Assembly: GCA_003151295.1 (NCBI GenBank)
Contig: PLXD01000079.1
Span: forward strand, 7,242 to 14,520
Length of the DNA: 7,279 nt
Origin: Chitinophagaceae bacterium
Lineage (GTDB): Bacteria; Bacteroidota; Bacteroidia; Chitinophagales; Chitinophagaceae
Direction of reading: 5' to 3'
Notes under the pieces: model-generated
Database searches by the model: none
What the model saw: the letters and a program-made list of their open reading frames with translations, nothing else
Told to the model about the DNA's origin: nothing
Shown here: positions 1 to 5,731 of the stretch, in pieces
Position numbering within the stretch: the first letter of the stretch is position 1
How the letters are laid out: every line of letters begins with the position of its first letter
Translations under genes and position numbers: made by a program

Positions 1-385
1 CATAGGCGGTATCTTTCAGATCGGGATAGTTCGACAGGATCACGCCCAGCCTCGCCGCCAGTTCCGCATCGGAAATCCCCTGGTCGGCCGCTTCTTTTAT
101 CACCCCTCTTACCTCCTGGGTAACTGTCTGCATGACCAGGTTCAATTGCGGTGCATCCGCCACTGGGGTAGCGTGCATGTCCTTCTCTGACCGGGATATC
201 GGCTTCTCTGCGTCAGCTACCTGCTGAGCGTTTACAAATAATCCGGTTCTGTCTGCCGGTGAAAAGGACATATCCTCCTGTTTTGAGATGCGGATGGAAT
301 AGCGAAGCAGCACATATACATACCAGCCGAGGATCGCTAATCCTACGATTGTGCCATATTGATTCCAGCTAATTGCCTTTAACAT
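1..385 (-). CDS. Membrane-anchored protein of a conjugation locus, 3' end outside window
   Basis: The frame runs from an ATG at 385 down to the window edge with no stop, giving 128 visible residues. The protein opens with MLKAISWNQY, followed by one hydrophobic segment at about residues 11-27 and a basic stretch (RYSIRISK). This suggests an N-terminal anchor with a cytoplasmic remainder. The rest is polar. Its last 40 residues look helical (VTQEVRGVIKEAADQGI). I recognise no enzymatic motif. The short N-terminal I-S-W-x-x-Y plus single membrane helix resembles uncharacterised proteins that sit beside DUF4134 genes in Bacteroidota conjugation operons; this is recall, not a search. Unusually for this phylum, it has a strong Shine-Dalgarno sequence just before the start. 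It lies on the same strand as the traE fragment at the other end. Coding is likely; function is unknown. Confidence 0.7.
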   Translation of the reverse strand, partial: MLKAISWNQYGTIVGLAILGWYVYVLLRYSIRISKQEDMSFSPADRTGLFVNAQQVADAEKPISRSEKDMHATPVADAPQLNLVMQTVTQEVRGVIKEAADQGISDAELAARLGVILSNYPDLKDTAY

Positions 386-388
386 AGT

Positions 389-396
389 CCCTCCTT
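389..396 (-). promoter_or_regulatory. Strong Shine-Dalgarno sequence
   Basis: On the minus strand AAGGAGGG lies directly before the ATG at 385, with four bases (GACT) between the AAGGAGG core and the start codon. Most Bacteroidota genes, including the others here, lack such a site, so it settles the start of this gene and suggests high translation. Confidence 0.65.
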
Positions 397-531
397 GTGT
401 TGAATGAAATGCTTGTTATCAATCTTTACGAACACAAATATGGGATCCGGGAGAAGTGATTTTATTAAAGTGAAAGTTAGGGTGAAACGAAATAGTTTAT
501 AAAGGCGTGAATGTCAGGAAGATAATTTTGC

Positions 532-1347
532 TCATTTATTCAGGCGAATAGCACGATCCTTATATTTCTCCATCATGCTATTCATAAAAGGGGTTAGATC
601 TTTTTTACGGCTTCGATTGGCATAATCCAGGTTGTTGAAATCTTTCAGGTCTACATCCAACAATCCTTCCACCTGTTCTACAAGTTCCGCCAGGCTGGCT
701 TTGTGGCCATCAATTTCAATGGCCTCTGACAACTGAATACATTCCATCAGTTCAACGACGGCTGATTTAGAAGCTACCCATTTCCCAAAGGGCTTTTTCT
801 CTTCGGGGCTCGTACCGGGTGGATGTTTCTGTTTGTATAGTTCCTGTTCAATATACTGTCGATATCTTTCGTAGCTCATAATCTTTGCCAATTCGTAACT
901 ATAGGTAGTGAAACAGGACTCATCCAATGCCTCATTGAGTATCGCATTTCTGGTAAACAATACCGAATCGGATATTTTCTCGTTTTTTATACGATATTCA
1001 TACAACCACCGGTATTTCTCATAATAGCGATCAATTTGCGCTAATTCAGCTTCCAGCAGGAAGCAAAAAGGGGTTTGTCGCAATCTGGCTTTTTCAACTT
1101 CCATATCATACACCGCGGAATAATATAGCCGATTGCTTAAAAAGAACGGTGTTAATTCCTTATAATACTTTATTTCTTCGTCCTGGTCCTTAAATCGATA
1201 TCCACGTATAAATTGCTTTATCTCCATGATAGCAGCACGAATAATTTTTACACAATCGCTGAAATAATGAACAGATACAGCTTTCGGGTCCAATTTATTT
1301 AGTTCTTCCTGCATCCTGCTTCGGAGTGCTTGCATAAAGGCTTCCAT
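532..1347 (-). CDS. rteC: RteC-type regulator of conjugative element mobility
   Basis: This encodes a 271-aa protein of the RteC family. In the Bacteroides element CTnDOT, RteC is a DNA-binding activator of the excision operon. The family signature is at the C-terminus (about residues 185-271): KWVASKSAVVELMECIQL, an acidic helix pair with an LLDVDL turn, then N-RSRKKDLTPFMNSM and a basic tail. The N-terminal two thirds is helical and charged with several Tyr-rich helices (RYYEKYRWLYEYR), also typical. The frame is open to an ATG at 1443. I chose the ATG at 1347 because family members begin near MEAFMQALRSRM, and the extra 32 residues cross an inverted repeat that looks like an operator. The gene is AT-rich (32% GC in the 60 bases from 1141). 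It lies downstream of, and in the same direction as, the Crp/Fnr gene. Family assignment is good; the exact target here is unknown. Confidence 0.85.
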   Translation of the reverse strand: MEAFMQALRSRMQEELNKLDPKAVSVHYFSDCVKIIRAAIMEIKQFIRGYRFKDQDEEIKYYKELTPFFLSNRLYYSAVYDMEVEKARLRQTPFCFLLEAELAQIDRYYEKYRWLYEYRIKNEKISDSVLFTRNAILNEALDESCFTTYSYELAKIMSYERYRQYIEQELYKQKHPPGTSPEEKKPFGKWVASKSAVVELMECIQLSEAIEIDGHKASLAELVEQVEGLLDVDLKDFNNLDYANRSRKKDLTPFMNSMMEKYKDRAIRLNK

Positions 1348-1390
1348 AACATTTACGTTAAGATGAATAAAAGATATCGAAATCGTCTTC

Positions 1391-1413
1391 AAACGGTGGG
1401 ACAATGACCGTTT
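1391..1413. promoter_or_regulatory. Inverted repeat upstream of rteC, candidate operator
   Basis: Perfect 7-bp arms AAACGGT and ACCGTTT are separated by 9 bp, so the half-site centres are 16 bp apart, about one and a half helical turns. The repeat sits 44-66 bp upstream of the chosen rteC start, where a promoter or operator would be expected. It could bind RteC itself or another regulator. No T-run follows it on either strand, so a terminator is unlikely. Confidence 0.5.
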
Positions 1414-1442
1414 AAATGTAGGATACCCGCCCGGCAATAACA

Positions 1443-1456
1443 TTGATATTTGTCAA
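1443..1456. promoter_or_regulatory. Near-perfect FNR-type box between crp and rteC
   Basis: The site TTGATATTTGTCAA matches the FNR consensus TTGAT-N4-ATCAA with a single mismatch. It lies 18 bp beyond the stop codon of the Crp/Fnr gene and is centred about 102 bp upstream of the chosen rteC start. A nine-base A/T run (1457-1465) lies next to it. It may let the neighbouring Crp/Fnr protein control rteC. Confidence 0.45.
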
Positions 1457-1473
1457 AAAAAAACAACATGAAG

Positions 1474-2061
1474 TCAGTGACCATTGTGTGTATGATTCCA
1501 GTGGCGGGACCGAAGCCGGCTAAGGGTTTCCTCGGCAATCCCTAGATAAGAGGCGAGATATTTATTGGGAATCCGGCTGATCAGCGCAGGATCATTTTCG
1601 AGTAGCTCTTTATACCGGAGAGAGGCCTTCTGCATCCGGATATAATTCCGCTGTTCACTGAGGATGTAATATTTTTCGAGCAGCACCGCCCGGTGAACAT
1701 GAAATTCAGGGAAATTCTTATAGATATATAACAATTGGTGATAGCTAATACCCCATAAAATGCAATCTTCCATCGCTTCGACGGTTTCGAATGATTTTAC
1801 CTGGCTGAAGAAACTGATGACGGAAACGACCAGGTCCATTTCCTTCATAATCCACATGGTCTTTTCCTGCCCGTACAGGTCGAAATAACTTCTCACCAGC
1901 CCCTTTTCAATGAAATAAATGTATTTTGAAGTATCTCCTTCGTGTAACAGGATCTCCTTTTTTGAAAGCAACCGGGGTTTTGTCAGCAGATCCCTCATAT
2001 GACCTTCAAGATCAGCTGAAAACGGCGCTATCATATTGAACAGGGATAACAACTGTTCCAT
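1474..2061 (-). CDS. Crp/Fnr family transcriptional regulator with FNR-like recognition helix
   Basis: This encodes a 195-aa protein of the short Crp/Fnr type common in Bacteroidota. The N-terminal beta-roll (about residues 15-115) shows the usual LLSKKEILLHEGDTSKYIYF and IEKGLVRSYF segments. It lacks the R-x-S-R phosphate-binding motif of true cAMP receptors, so cAMP is probably not the ligand. A long dimerisation helix follows, then a C-terminal helix-turn-helix (about 164-185: IPNKYLASYLGIAEETLSR). The recognition helix contains E178-T-L-S181-R182. E. coli FNR has E-T-I-S-R there, the residues that read TTGAT half-sites. No N-terminal cysteine cluster is present, so it is not an iron-sulfur oxygen sensor. 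Two FNR-type boxes occur in the window, upstream of rteC and of the lipoprotein operon. An inverted repeat just upstream of its own start may allow autoregulation. Family is confident; signal unknown. Confidence 0.9.
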   Translation of the reverse strand: MEQLLSLFNMIAPFSADLEGHMRDLLTKPRLLSKKEILLHEGDTSKYIYFIEKGLVRSYFDLYGQEKTMWIMKEMDLVVSVISFFSQVKSFETVEAMEDCILWGISYHQLLYIYKNFPEFHVHRAVLLEKYYILSEQRNYIRMQKASLRYKELLENDPALISRIPNKYLASYLGIAEETLSRLRSRHWNHTHNGH

Positions 2062-2076
2062 AAGGAATAAGGTTTA

Positions 2077-2094
2077 TGACTGAACCAACAGTCA
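2077..2094. promoter_or_regulatory. Inverted repeat upstream of the Crp/Fnr gene
   Basis: Perfect 6-bp arms TGACTG and CAGTCA flank a 6-bp spacer, ending 15 bp before the start codon at 2061. The spacing resembles Crp-family sites in general, but the half-site is not TTGAT or TGTGA. It is a candidate autoregulatory operator. Confidence 0.35.
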
Positions 2095-2181
2095 CTAACA
2101 ATCTATATCATATTTACGAGTTCCGCTACCTATTTGGTACAGAAGCAGTTGGAAACAGACTTGTATAAGTGTTATTTGCAA

Positions 2182-2200
2182 TACTTGCTAGCGGCAAGTA
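2182..2200 (-). terminator. Hairpin just after the hydrolase gene, weak terminator candidate
   Basis: Seven-base arms TACTTGC and GCAAGTA with a 5-base loop begin one base after the hydrolase stop codon. On the minus strand the hairpin is followed by TTGCAAATAA rather than a T-run, so it may be a weak or factor-dependent terminator, or an RNA-end stabiliser. Confidence 0.35.
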
Positions 2201-2201
2201 C

Positions 2202-2864
2202 TTAGCTTATTTGTTTGTCGTAGGGAGAGAGTATCTCCTGGATAATAGCGGATACCCGGTCAGCCTTGCTCATGACCAGCAGGTGACCGCCCTTTTCAAT
2301 CCGATGGGTAGGACGTGTAAGGGAGATCGGAAAGACCTCATCGCGCGTGCCATGAATATGGTAAAGATTAGGTGGCAGTATTGCGTTATTCCATTCGAGG
2401 ACTGCATTCACGGCCCAGTTAATAAATTTGGAATCGCCCTCCCAAATAACGGCAAGGATCAGCCTCTTGTCGGACCAGGTTTTGAAAGAGAAAATATGCT
2501 TGATAGCGGCTAAAACCTTGAAGAAAGCCCCGGGCATCATACGGTGCAATCCTAATCGCTTGGCGAAAGAGTAATACCTGGGCAAATGGCTGGACAGCGG
2601 GACGCTGGCGATCAGGATCGTAAAATCCGGCTGCTTGATCTTGGCGATTTCGGTGGCCATAATACCCCCCAGGGAAAGACCCACCAACGCGAAAGGGACG
2701 GATGGGTCGATTTTTTCAGCCAGCCTTCGGGCATAGGCGGGTAAAGATTCCTTCTGCTGGTGGGGAATATAATCGAGGTACACGGCTTCATACCCTTTGG
2801 GTAAACGGGTATGGATAAAAAAGCGGTGATCGGCGCCGATACCGGATATAAAATAGACTTTCAT
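2202..2864 (-). CDS. Alpha/beta-hydrolase fold protein
   Basis: This encodes a 220-aa hydrolase with a complete catalytic set. There is an N-terminal beta strand and oxyanion-type loop (MKVYFISGIGADHRFF), a nucleophile elbow G-L-S64-L-G-G, an acid in HGTRD175 and the histidine in KGGH194. The substrate is unknown; it is probably a cytoplasmic esterase or lipase-like enzyme, as no signal peptide is seen. The frame is open to an ATG at 2927, but that start would overlap the upstream gene by 53 bases. Homologues as I know them begin at MKVYFISG, so I chose the ATG at 2864. That leaves a 10-base gap after the upstream stop and suggests co-transcription with the small membrane protein and the lipoprotein. 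GC content rises again here compared with the small gene (58% in the 60 bases from 2641). Confidence 0.88.
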   Translation of the reverse strand: MKVYFISGIGADHRFFIHTRLPKGYEAVYLDYIPHQQKESLPAYARRLAEKIDPSVPFALVGLSLGGIMATEIAKIKQPDFTILIASVPLSSHLPRYYSFAKRLGLHRMMPGAFFKVLAAIKHIFSFKTWSDKRLILAVIWEGDSKFINWAVNAVLEWNNAILPPNLYHIHGTRDEVFPISLTRPTHRIEKGGHLLVMSKADRVSAIIQEILSPYDKQIS

Positions 2865-2874
2865 GGGTAGTATG

Positions 2875-3255
2875 CTAAAAATCCTGATAACCAGAAGTGA
2901 CTTTATTCGGGTGTCGGTTAATTTCAATTTCGCTCCAGGGTCGGTAAGGATAGCTGTATTTCTGTTTAAACAAATAATCGCCGTAGTTCCAAATTTGCAG
3001 ATGATTTTTGGGCGTTATACGATATAACAGCGTATCAGGGTTTCCTGTTTTTTTGAAAGATTCCCACTTGTATTGACACATTCGATCATTTCTTTCCTTC
3101 TCGTTCATTTCAGAAAAGGTAAAAGTTCCAGTAGCGTTGGAAAAATCGACATTCTGATGATCGACGAGATTAAATATCCATCTTACAGGAGGAATGTTTA
3201 TTAAGACAATGATTCCTAAGAATATAAGCAGGTATCTAAGCATTTTATTTTTCAT
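2875..3255 (-). CDS. Small single-pass membrane protein, unknown; possible immunity partner
   Basis: This encodes a 126-aa protein with a strongly hydrophobic N-terminal segment (about residues 6-24, MLRYLLIFLGIIVLI). An aromatic-rich soluble part follows, including QYKWESFKK and IWNYGDYLFKQKYSYPYRPW. I do not recognise the family. The topology suggests an uncleaved signal anchor with the rest in the periplasm. It starts 9 bases after the lipoprotein stop and ends 10 bases before the hydrolase start, so the three probably form one operon. A second ATG at residue 5 is an equally possible start. Base composition is low (38% GC in the 60 bases from 3061), like the 3' half of the lipoprotein gene and unlike the hydrolase. 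Because it is small, membrane-bound and directly downstream of a protein with a variable-looking end domain, it could be an immunity protein. That is inference only. Confidence 0.75.
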   Translation of the reverse strand: MKNKMLRYLLIFLGIIVLINIPPVRWIFNLVDHQNVDFSNATGTFTFSEMNEKERNDRMCQYKWESFKKTGNPDTLLYRITPKNHLQIWNYGDYLFKQKYSYPYRPWSEIEINRHPNKVTSGYQDF

Positions 3256-3264
3256 TTCAATTGT

Positions 3265-4713
3265 TTAATAACACGGTCCATAGGATATCGGAGAAATTGT
3301 ATTGTGGGTCTGATCAATTGTTATATTGCCCGCTGCACTGCTTCCGGATGATTTTAGGCGCTGTAATTTAACAAATAATGCTTGAGGAGAATCTGGAATA
3401 TTAACAGTTTGCGGTGGTGCTCCGGGATTATACGTGTTTCCACTATTGGGCAAATAGACGGTTAACGGGTCAATGACAAGAGGAATACTGTTCATGGAAT
3501 TAAATACATTTAAGGCGTAGTTCGTACAGTTATATCCGGCTAAGCTGTAACTTTTTGTGGACCATGCGATTGAATTTGTCTTGATAGAAGTGAATTGACT
3601 TTCATTAATGGTCATTACAATACTCGCATTAATTTCATGGCCGCCGTTATCTTTTATTCCGCCGATTACATTACCAAAAGGGTTCAATAGTGAAATGCTT
3701 TGAGTTGGATAAAAGCCATAGGATTGTGTCACCGATAGACTTCCATTCGTTTTAGTGAGCGTAATAAAGGCATGCCCGCTGCTTGAGCCCAAAGTAACAT
3801 ACGCTGGATTTGAATTCACCGGTAAATCAGCACACAACTTAATCGTAAACGTAGCCCCAGCCGAAGGAACATTGTCAAAACATTTAAAATAAGCTGTAAT
3901 ATCGATTGCCGGTTCATTAGTCGTATACTCCGCCTCCACCTCAATCGGCTTCGTCAATAGCGAAGGACTCAAAGTCGCGCTTCCACCGCCATTCGGCGCC
4001 AGCGGTGTATAAATATTCACTGATCCACCTCCAACAGGACTTGTAGTGGTTCCAGGCGCGGAACCGCTGCCCCCACCTCCTCCCGAACCCCCCACACCCG
4101 TCGCTCCACTTCCTCCATTCGGACTGGAAGCCATCAGCGTCAGCAAACTCATATAGGACGCCAAGGTAGGAGGGGTACCGGTCGAGTTAATATATCCGAC
4201 GATCACGACCTCCGGCAACACATCCGCCCCTGCCGAGGCTGGCACGACGTCCACCGAAACCAGGCTATTGACACTCACCTGTCTGATCACCGACGGATGA
4301 AGCGCCGTAATAAAACCATTCTCAATACCAGATTGAAGAATCGACTGCCTGCCAAGGGATTGGATCGACACCGAATCATTATATACAAACCCGTTCCCCA
4401 GCCCATTCTCCAAATGTATGATCCTTCCGGCTGTACAAACACCATCCGCCCCGGCTTGCACCAGCACAAAATCGGTGGCGATAGACTTCCCGGCAAAAGG
4501 AACCCTCCATAAAAGGATCTGTCCGCTGTCCAGGATGGTCAGATCGGGCTTTGCAAAGTCGAGACTGCTGAAATCGGCGGCTGATAACTGCGATTTTAGA
4601 TAGGCCGTGGTCTTATCCAACTGCATAGCCGTATCGCCAGAAAGGGAATGGAGGTCTTTTTTACAGGATGTAAACAATAACAGTGAAATCAGGATGAAGG
4701 TTAGGTTGCGCAT
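3265..4713 (-). CDS. Secreted lipoprotein with Gly-rich linker and a possible circularly permuted papain-fold domain
   Basis: This encodes a 482-aa lipoprotein. The signal peptide ends in the lipobox FTSC, with acylated Cys17 followed by KKD. Residues about 20-160 form an N-terminal region, followed by a VLPEVVIVGY motif (165-174) that I associate with large surface proteins of Bacteroidota. Residues 199-230 are a glycine/serine-rich linker. The C-terminal domain (about 265-482) contains SSGH314AFITL and, 82 residues later, YNC396TNYALNVF. A histidine in a GHAF strand followed by an NC-x-x-(F/Y) helix is the order seen in circularly permuted NlpC/P60 (papain-like) enzymes, so a peptidase, amidase or acyltransferase is possible. 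A third conserved-looking residue is H359. GC content is 60-67% in sampled lines over the linker but 35-37% over the C-terminal domain, suggesting a grafted domain. A perfect FNR-type box lies upstream. Lipoprotein status is firm; the enzyme call is tentative. Confidence 0.85.
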   Translation of the reverse strand: MRNLTFILISLLLFTSCKKDLHSLSGDTAMQLDKTTAYLKSQLSAADFSSLDFAKPDLTILDSGQILLWRVPFAGKSIATDFVLVQAGADGVCTAGRIIHLENGLGNGFVYNDSVSIQSLGRQSILQSGIENGFITALHPSVIRQVSVNSLVSVDVVPASAGADVLPEVVIVGYINSTGTPPTLASYMSLLTLMASSPNGGSGATGVGGSGGGGGSGSAPGTTTSPVGGGSVNIYTPLAPNGGGSATLSPSLLTKPIEVEAEYTTNEPAIDITAYFKCFDNVPSAGATFTIKLCADLPVNSNPAYVTLGSSSGHAFITLTKTNGSLSVTQSYGFYPTQSISLLNPFGNVIGGIKDNGGHEINASIVMTINESQFTSIKTNSIAWSTKSYSLAGYNCTNYALNVFNSMNSIPLVIDPLTVYLPNSGNTYNPGAPPQTVNIPDSPQALFVKLQRLKSSGSSAAGNITIDQTHNTISPISYGPCY

Positions 4714-4734
4714 GGCGGTTGTTTTTATTTAAAG

Positions 4735-4742
4735 CCAAGCTA
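4735..4742 (-). promoter_or_regulatory. Candidate -7 element for the lipoprotein operon
   Basis: On the minus strand TAGCTTGG resembles the Bacteroidota -7 consensus TAnnTTTG with one mismatch. It would place transcription start near 4731, about 41 bp from the centre of the FNR-type box, the spacing of a class II activator site. No convincing -33 TTTG is seen, which would fit activator dependence. Confidence 0.3.
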
Positions 4743-4764
4743 CTCTTCTACCCCCGCTTTATTA

Positions 4765-4778
4765 TTGATATAAATCAA
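4765..4778. promoter_or_regulatory. Perfect FNR-type box upstream of the lipoprotein operon
   Basis: TTGATATAAATCAA matches TTGAT-N4-ATCAA exactly. It is centred about 58 bp upstream of the lipoprotein ATG, on the promoter side of the operon and beyond the terminator of the XRE gene. The Crp/Fnr protein encoded about 2.7 kb away in the same window has the FNR-like E-T-x-S-R recognition helix expected to read this site. Confidence 0.6.
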
Positions 4779-4834
4779 AAAATATCTCAATAAAATTCAG
4801 TATGTTTTAAATTCATATAGGTAAACCCTTACCT

Positions 4835-4862
4835 AAAAAGCCATCCGCAGAGGGGATGGCTT
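4835..4862 (-). terminator. Intrinsic terminator of the XRE regulator gene
   Basis: Nine-base arms AAGCCATCC and GGATGGCTT (4838-4846 and 4854-4862) with a 7-base loop are followed on the minus strand by a T-run. It begins 22 bases after the XRE stop codon and separates that gene from the lipoprotein operon. An A/T-rich run on the other side could give weak function on the plus strand, but no gene ends there. Confidence 0.8.
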
Positions 4863-4883
4863 AAAAAATTAAATATAGCTGTA

Positions 4884-5306
4884 CTATTTCTTCTTATCGG
4901 CCAACATCTTATCCAGCAGCACAATTTTTTCTCTCTCCGACTGAAGCAGACGTTCGTATAGCTTTTTGTTTTCTTCAATGACCTCTACCCATTTATCAAT
5001 GGGATTAAAGGTGCAATAGTTATTAAATGAGTATGAGGGAGTAGCGTTATCGTAGTTATTTTGGATATTATAAATTGCACTTTCCTCGTTAAAATTCTTG
5101 ATAGCACTTACGGGTACTTTCAGGGTCTTTGCAATCTGCTCCAACACCTCCGGATCGATCGTCTCCTTCGTCTCCAATAATGAAATACTTTGCTGGCTCA
5201 TTCCCAGGGCATCCGCCAACACGTCCTGCTTAACGTGAAGGATCTCCCGGATCCGTTTTACGGCCCTTCCCTGATGTACTTTTTCTGGCATATCGGTAGT
5301 TGTCAT
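4884..5306 (-). CDS. XRE-family helix-turn-helix regulator with C-terminal coiled coil
   Basis: This encodes a 140-aa DNA-binding protein. The N-terminal XRE domain spans about residues 12-70, with the helix-turn-helix at 27-45 (QDVLADALGMSQQSISLLE). A middle Asn/Tyr-rich linker (IQNNYDNATPSYSFNNY) leads to a C-terminal charged helix (about 103-140, VEVIEENKKLYERLLQSERE) that looks like a coiled coil for oligomerisation. The frame extends to a TTG at 5312; the ATG at 5306 is the more likely start, and an ATG at 5291 is also possible. The gene is divergent from the small-protein/HEPN operon across about 150 bp with phased repeats, so it is the obvious candidate to control that operon and itself. 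XRE proteins of this build are common in Bacteroidota mobile elements; I do not know a specific function. Confidence 0.88.
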   Translation of the reverse strand: MTTTDMPEKVHQGRAVKRIREILHVKQDVLADALGMSQQSISLLETKETIDPEVLEQIAKTLKVPVSAIKNFNEESAIYNIQNNYDNATPSYSFNNYCTFNPIDKWVEVIEENKKLYERLLQSEREKIVLLDKMLADKKK

Positions 5307-5357
5307 ACTCAAAAATATATAAAAAATTTGAATTGGTCCCTTACAAGTTAATCCTTA

Positions 5358-5391
5358 GTAACTCACAAGCTATGACCGGTAACGCACAAGC
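5358..5391. repeat. Phased direct repeats in the divergent promoter region
   Basis: GTAACTCACAAGC (5358-5370) and GTAACGCACAAGC (5379-5391) differ at one base and are spaced 21 bp start to start, two helical turns. A weaker third copy of the ACAAG core occurs at 5343-5347, 22 bp before the first. Repeats on one face of the helix between divergent genes are typical operator arrays, here probably for the XRE protein. Confidence 0.55.
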
Positions 5392-5395
5392 ACAA

Positions 5396-5430
5396 TTGGT
5401 TCGGTACGGAACAAAGCGGTCCTAATTTGG
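5396..5430 (+). promoter_or_regulatory. Candidate promoter of the small-protein/HEPN operon
   Basis: TTGG at 5396-5399 and TAATTTGG at 5423-5430 loosely match the Bacteroidota -33 (TTTG) and -7 (TAnnTTTG) elements. The 23-bp gap is longer than usual. An imperfect palindrome, TTCGGTACGGAA, lies between them (5400-5411) and could be an operator. Support is weak. Confidence 0.25.
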
Positions 5431-5458
5431 ATGGACCTAATCAACAAAATCAATTACC

Positions 5459-5731
5459 ATGGCAACCACAAAATCTACACCCAAACAGCCAGCCGCATCT
5501 CCCAACCTGCCAACTCCCTCCATAAATCCTCTTCACGCCGAAGCTTTGGAAACCTTCCTGGAACTGGTCCCCGTCAAACGGCTGAGCCAGCATACCCGCA
5601 AACTATTGCTCAGCTACCTCAAACACGAAATGCCCGACGGCCCGGAGGATTTCCTCATCGACCATATTGGCGACCTCGAAAACCTATTCGATCTCCTCGA
5701 TGCACTCGAACAAAACCAACCCGGACTATGA
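5459..5731 (+). CDS. Small protein of unknown function, coupled to NTase-HEPN gene
   Basis: This encodes a 90-aa protein of no family I recognise. Residues 1-25 are rich in Thr, Pro, Ser and Ala (KSTPKQPAASPNLPTPS) and look disordered. The rest is predicted helical and acidic: LHAEALETFLELVPVKRL, a KLLLSYLKHEMPDG helix, and a DHIGDLENLFDLLDALE tail. It has no signal peptide or membrane segment, so it is probably cytoplasmic. Its stop codon overlaps the next gene's start in ATGA, so the two are translationally coupled and likely made in fixed ratio. Size, acidity and position fit a partner or antitoxin of the HEPN protein, but this is inference. The sequence is GC-rich, like the following gene. 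Confidence 0.75.
   Translation: MATTKSTPKQPAASPNLPTPSINPLHAEALETFLELVPVKRLSQHTRKLLLSYLKHEMPDGPEDFLIDHIGDLENLFDLLDALEQNQPGL

Noticed and set aside
1474..2061. Oxygen-sensing FNR
   Set aside because: The DNA-reading residues are FNR-like, but only one cysteine is seen in the protein, so it cannot hold the FNR [4Fe-4S] cluster.
2169..2513. Plus-strand open frame of 114 codons
   Set aside because: It lies antisense to the hydrolase gene, which has a complete catalytic triad, and its product resembles no family.
2864..2927. Longer start for the hydrolase at 2927
   Set aside because: It would overlap the upstream gene and add residues before the conserved first beta strand.
4287..4603. Short frames on both strands within the lipoprotein gene
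   Set aside because: They are shadows of a continuous 482-codon gene with a clear lipobox.
5431..5727. N-terminal extension of the NTase-HEPN frame by 99 codons
   Set aside because: It overlaps the whole 90-aa gene in another frame and is a basic, Arg/Pro/Ser-rich product of off-frame reading. The ATG at 5728 gives the family's normal N-terminus.
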